This document shows, piece by piece, positions 63,219 through 64,000 of a stretch of 64,000 nt of DNA (positions within the stretch are counted from its first letter, which is position 1; every line of letters begins with the position of its first letter). The DNA is from Ectobius pallidus. Its lineage: Eukaryota > Arthropoda > Insecta > Blattodea > Ectobiidae. The stretch spans positions 150,717,890-150,781,889 of the forward strand of contig CAXKWD010000009.1 in NCBI GenBank assembly GCA_964059195.1, given 5' to 3'. The notes beneath the pieces were generated by a model. The model was not told where the DNA came from. It ran no database searches and worked only from the letters and a program-made list of their open reading frames with translations. Both the position numbers and the translations under genes were made by a program.

Positions 63219-63856
63219 GACCTGGGATTTTAAGGCAAATGCCTATTTTGTTCCTTATGAAATAACATGAAAATTTTTAAATATGTTGATGTTTCATGAT
63301 AAATCACTTACATTTATAGAGTTTTATAGTGCCCTAAAATGCCTATTAGGACTTTTAGACCCTATTTTACTATTTTAGTGCCTAAAAGGCCTATTTTGTA
63401 CATTTAAAATAAAATTCAACTTCTGTAATCTTATAATGGAAATCCCTCAATGAAAAGCAGAACAGCAGAGCTGGGTTTTTCACAGAAACATGATTATTCC
63501 AAACAAGTGTCGCTAAAGGAATGCTGACTGACGGGGGAGGGGGAGGATTAAGGGGGAAGGACTACTGTGTCAAGTCACCAGTAAAAGAACATCTGTTTAA
63601 GTGAATATAGTTCGTGATGCCTAATTTTGCAGTTAATTCTGGTTAAGAATAGGTATACCACGTTTCTTGCAGTAAAAAAAGACCATGTTACAGTTTAAGT
63701 GTATATTGTAATATTTTCAGTCTATTTTCTATCTATTTACACATTTTGAAAGCATATTTTAAGTGTCTATTTTATCTTTTAAAAGCCTATTTACTTGTTT
63801 TAAAAGCCTATTTTAGGTGCCTAAAACTAATTTTTTAGAGCCTAAAATCCCAGGTC
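63219..63856. mobile_element. MITE M with GACCTGGGATTTTA ends, copy 2
   Basis: The inverted ends GACCTGGGATTTTAAGGC and GAGCCTAAAATCCCAGGTC enclose a body colinear with 33816-34450, including 'AATGAAAAGCAGAACAGCAG' and 'AGGTATACCAC.TTTCTTGC'. The copies differ by small indels only. It is preceded by a short ATT tract. Confidence 0.75.
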
Positions 63857-64000
63857 TAATTAATATAGAAATAGGTTCACGAGCAACTTTCGCGGTATAT
63901 GTTATTTATTGTGACTATTTAGCGAATACTTATAGAACTAAGCAAGTAATAATGAATAATTAAATCACATCGCTATTAGTGTCCTTGTAAGAGAGAATGC

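Overview
This is animal nuclear DNA, almost certainly from an insect with a large, repeat-rich genome. A cockroach-like or other hemimetabolous insect would fit, but that is an inference from repeat style and not proven. There is no bacterial or viral gene organisation. GT-AG introns, microsatellites, tRNA-derived SINEs, Helitrons, hAT/mariner-type elements and degraded LINEs fill most of the sequence.

The only host protein gene I can support lies on the minus strand and spans 3422-51961. Seven coding exons (51961-51797, 48790-48733, 27757-27623, 26784-26568, 15284-15073, 12232-12019, 3734-3422) join in consistent phase. They give a 437-residue dual oxidase maturation factor (DUOXA / NIP; Drosophila moladietz). 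DUOXA proteins are multi-pass ER/plasma-membrane proteins that help the hydrogen-peroxide-producing NADPH oxidase DUOX mature and reach the cell surface. The exons total about 1.3 kb in 48.5 kb. Intron 2 alone is about 21 kb. An acceptor site just upstream of the ATG implies at least one non-coding 5' exon beyond 52 kb.

The rest is mobile DNA. 0-3.4 kb (3' of the gene): hAT-type MITEs and a decayed foldback. 4-6.4 kb (intron 6): a snapback mariner and two foldback elements with hammerhead-ribozyme-like cores. 6.8-12 kb: a TTAA-flanked element holding a LINE, a hAT-type element carrying a 143-bp satellite array, a repeat that recurs at 41.6 kb, and a mariner-type MITE. 13-26.5 kb (introns 5 and 4): SINEs, a Helitron, a long foldback with a nested hAT, and a hAT-type element with a nested, fresh LINE. 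28-48 kb (intron 2): Helitrons, SINEs with clear target-site duplications, and MITEs. 49-64 kb: more of the same upstream of the first coding exon.

The most notable structures are the two foldback insertions at 4977-5410 and 5974-6350. Each begins TATGTA, ends its palindrome in TACATA, has a tail of about 40 nt, and is bracketed by a 13- or 14-bp target duplication. Each carries a hammerhead-like core with a 4-bp stem I, a 6-bp stem II and a palindromic mini stem III. This matches what is known of Penelope-like retroelement terminal repeats, here in a non-autonomous, inverted arrangement.
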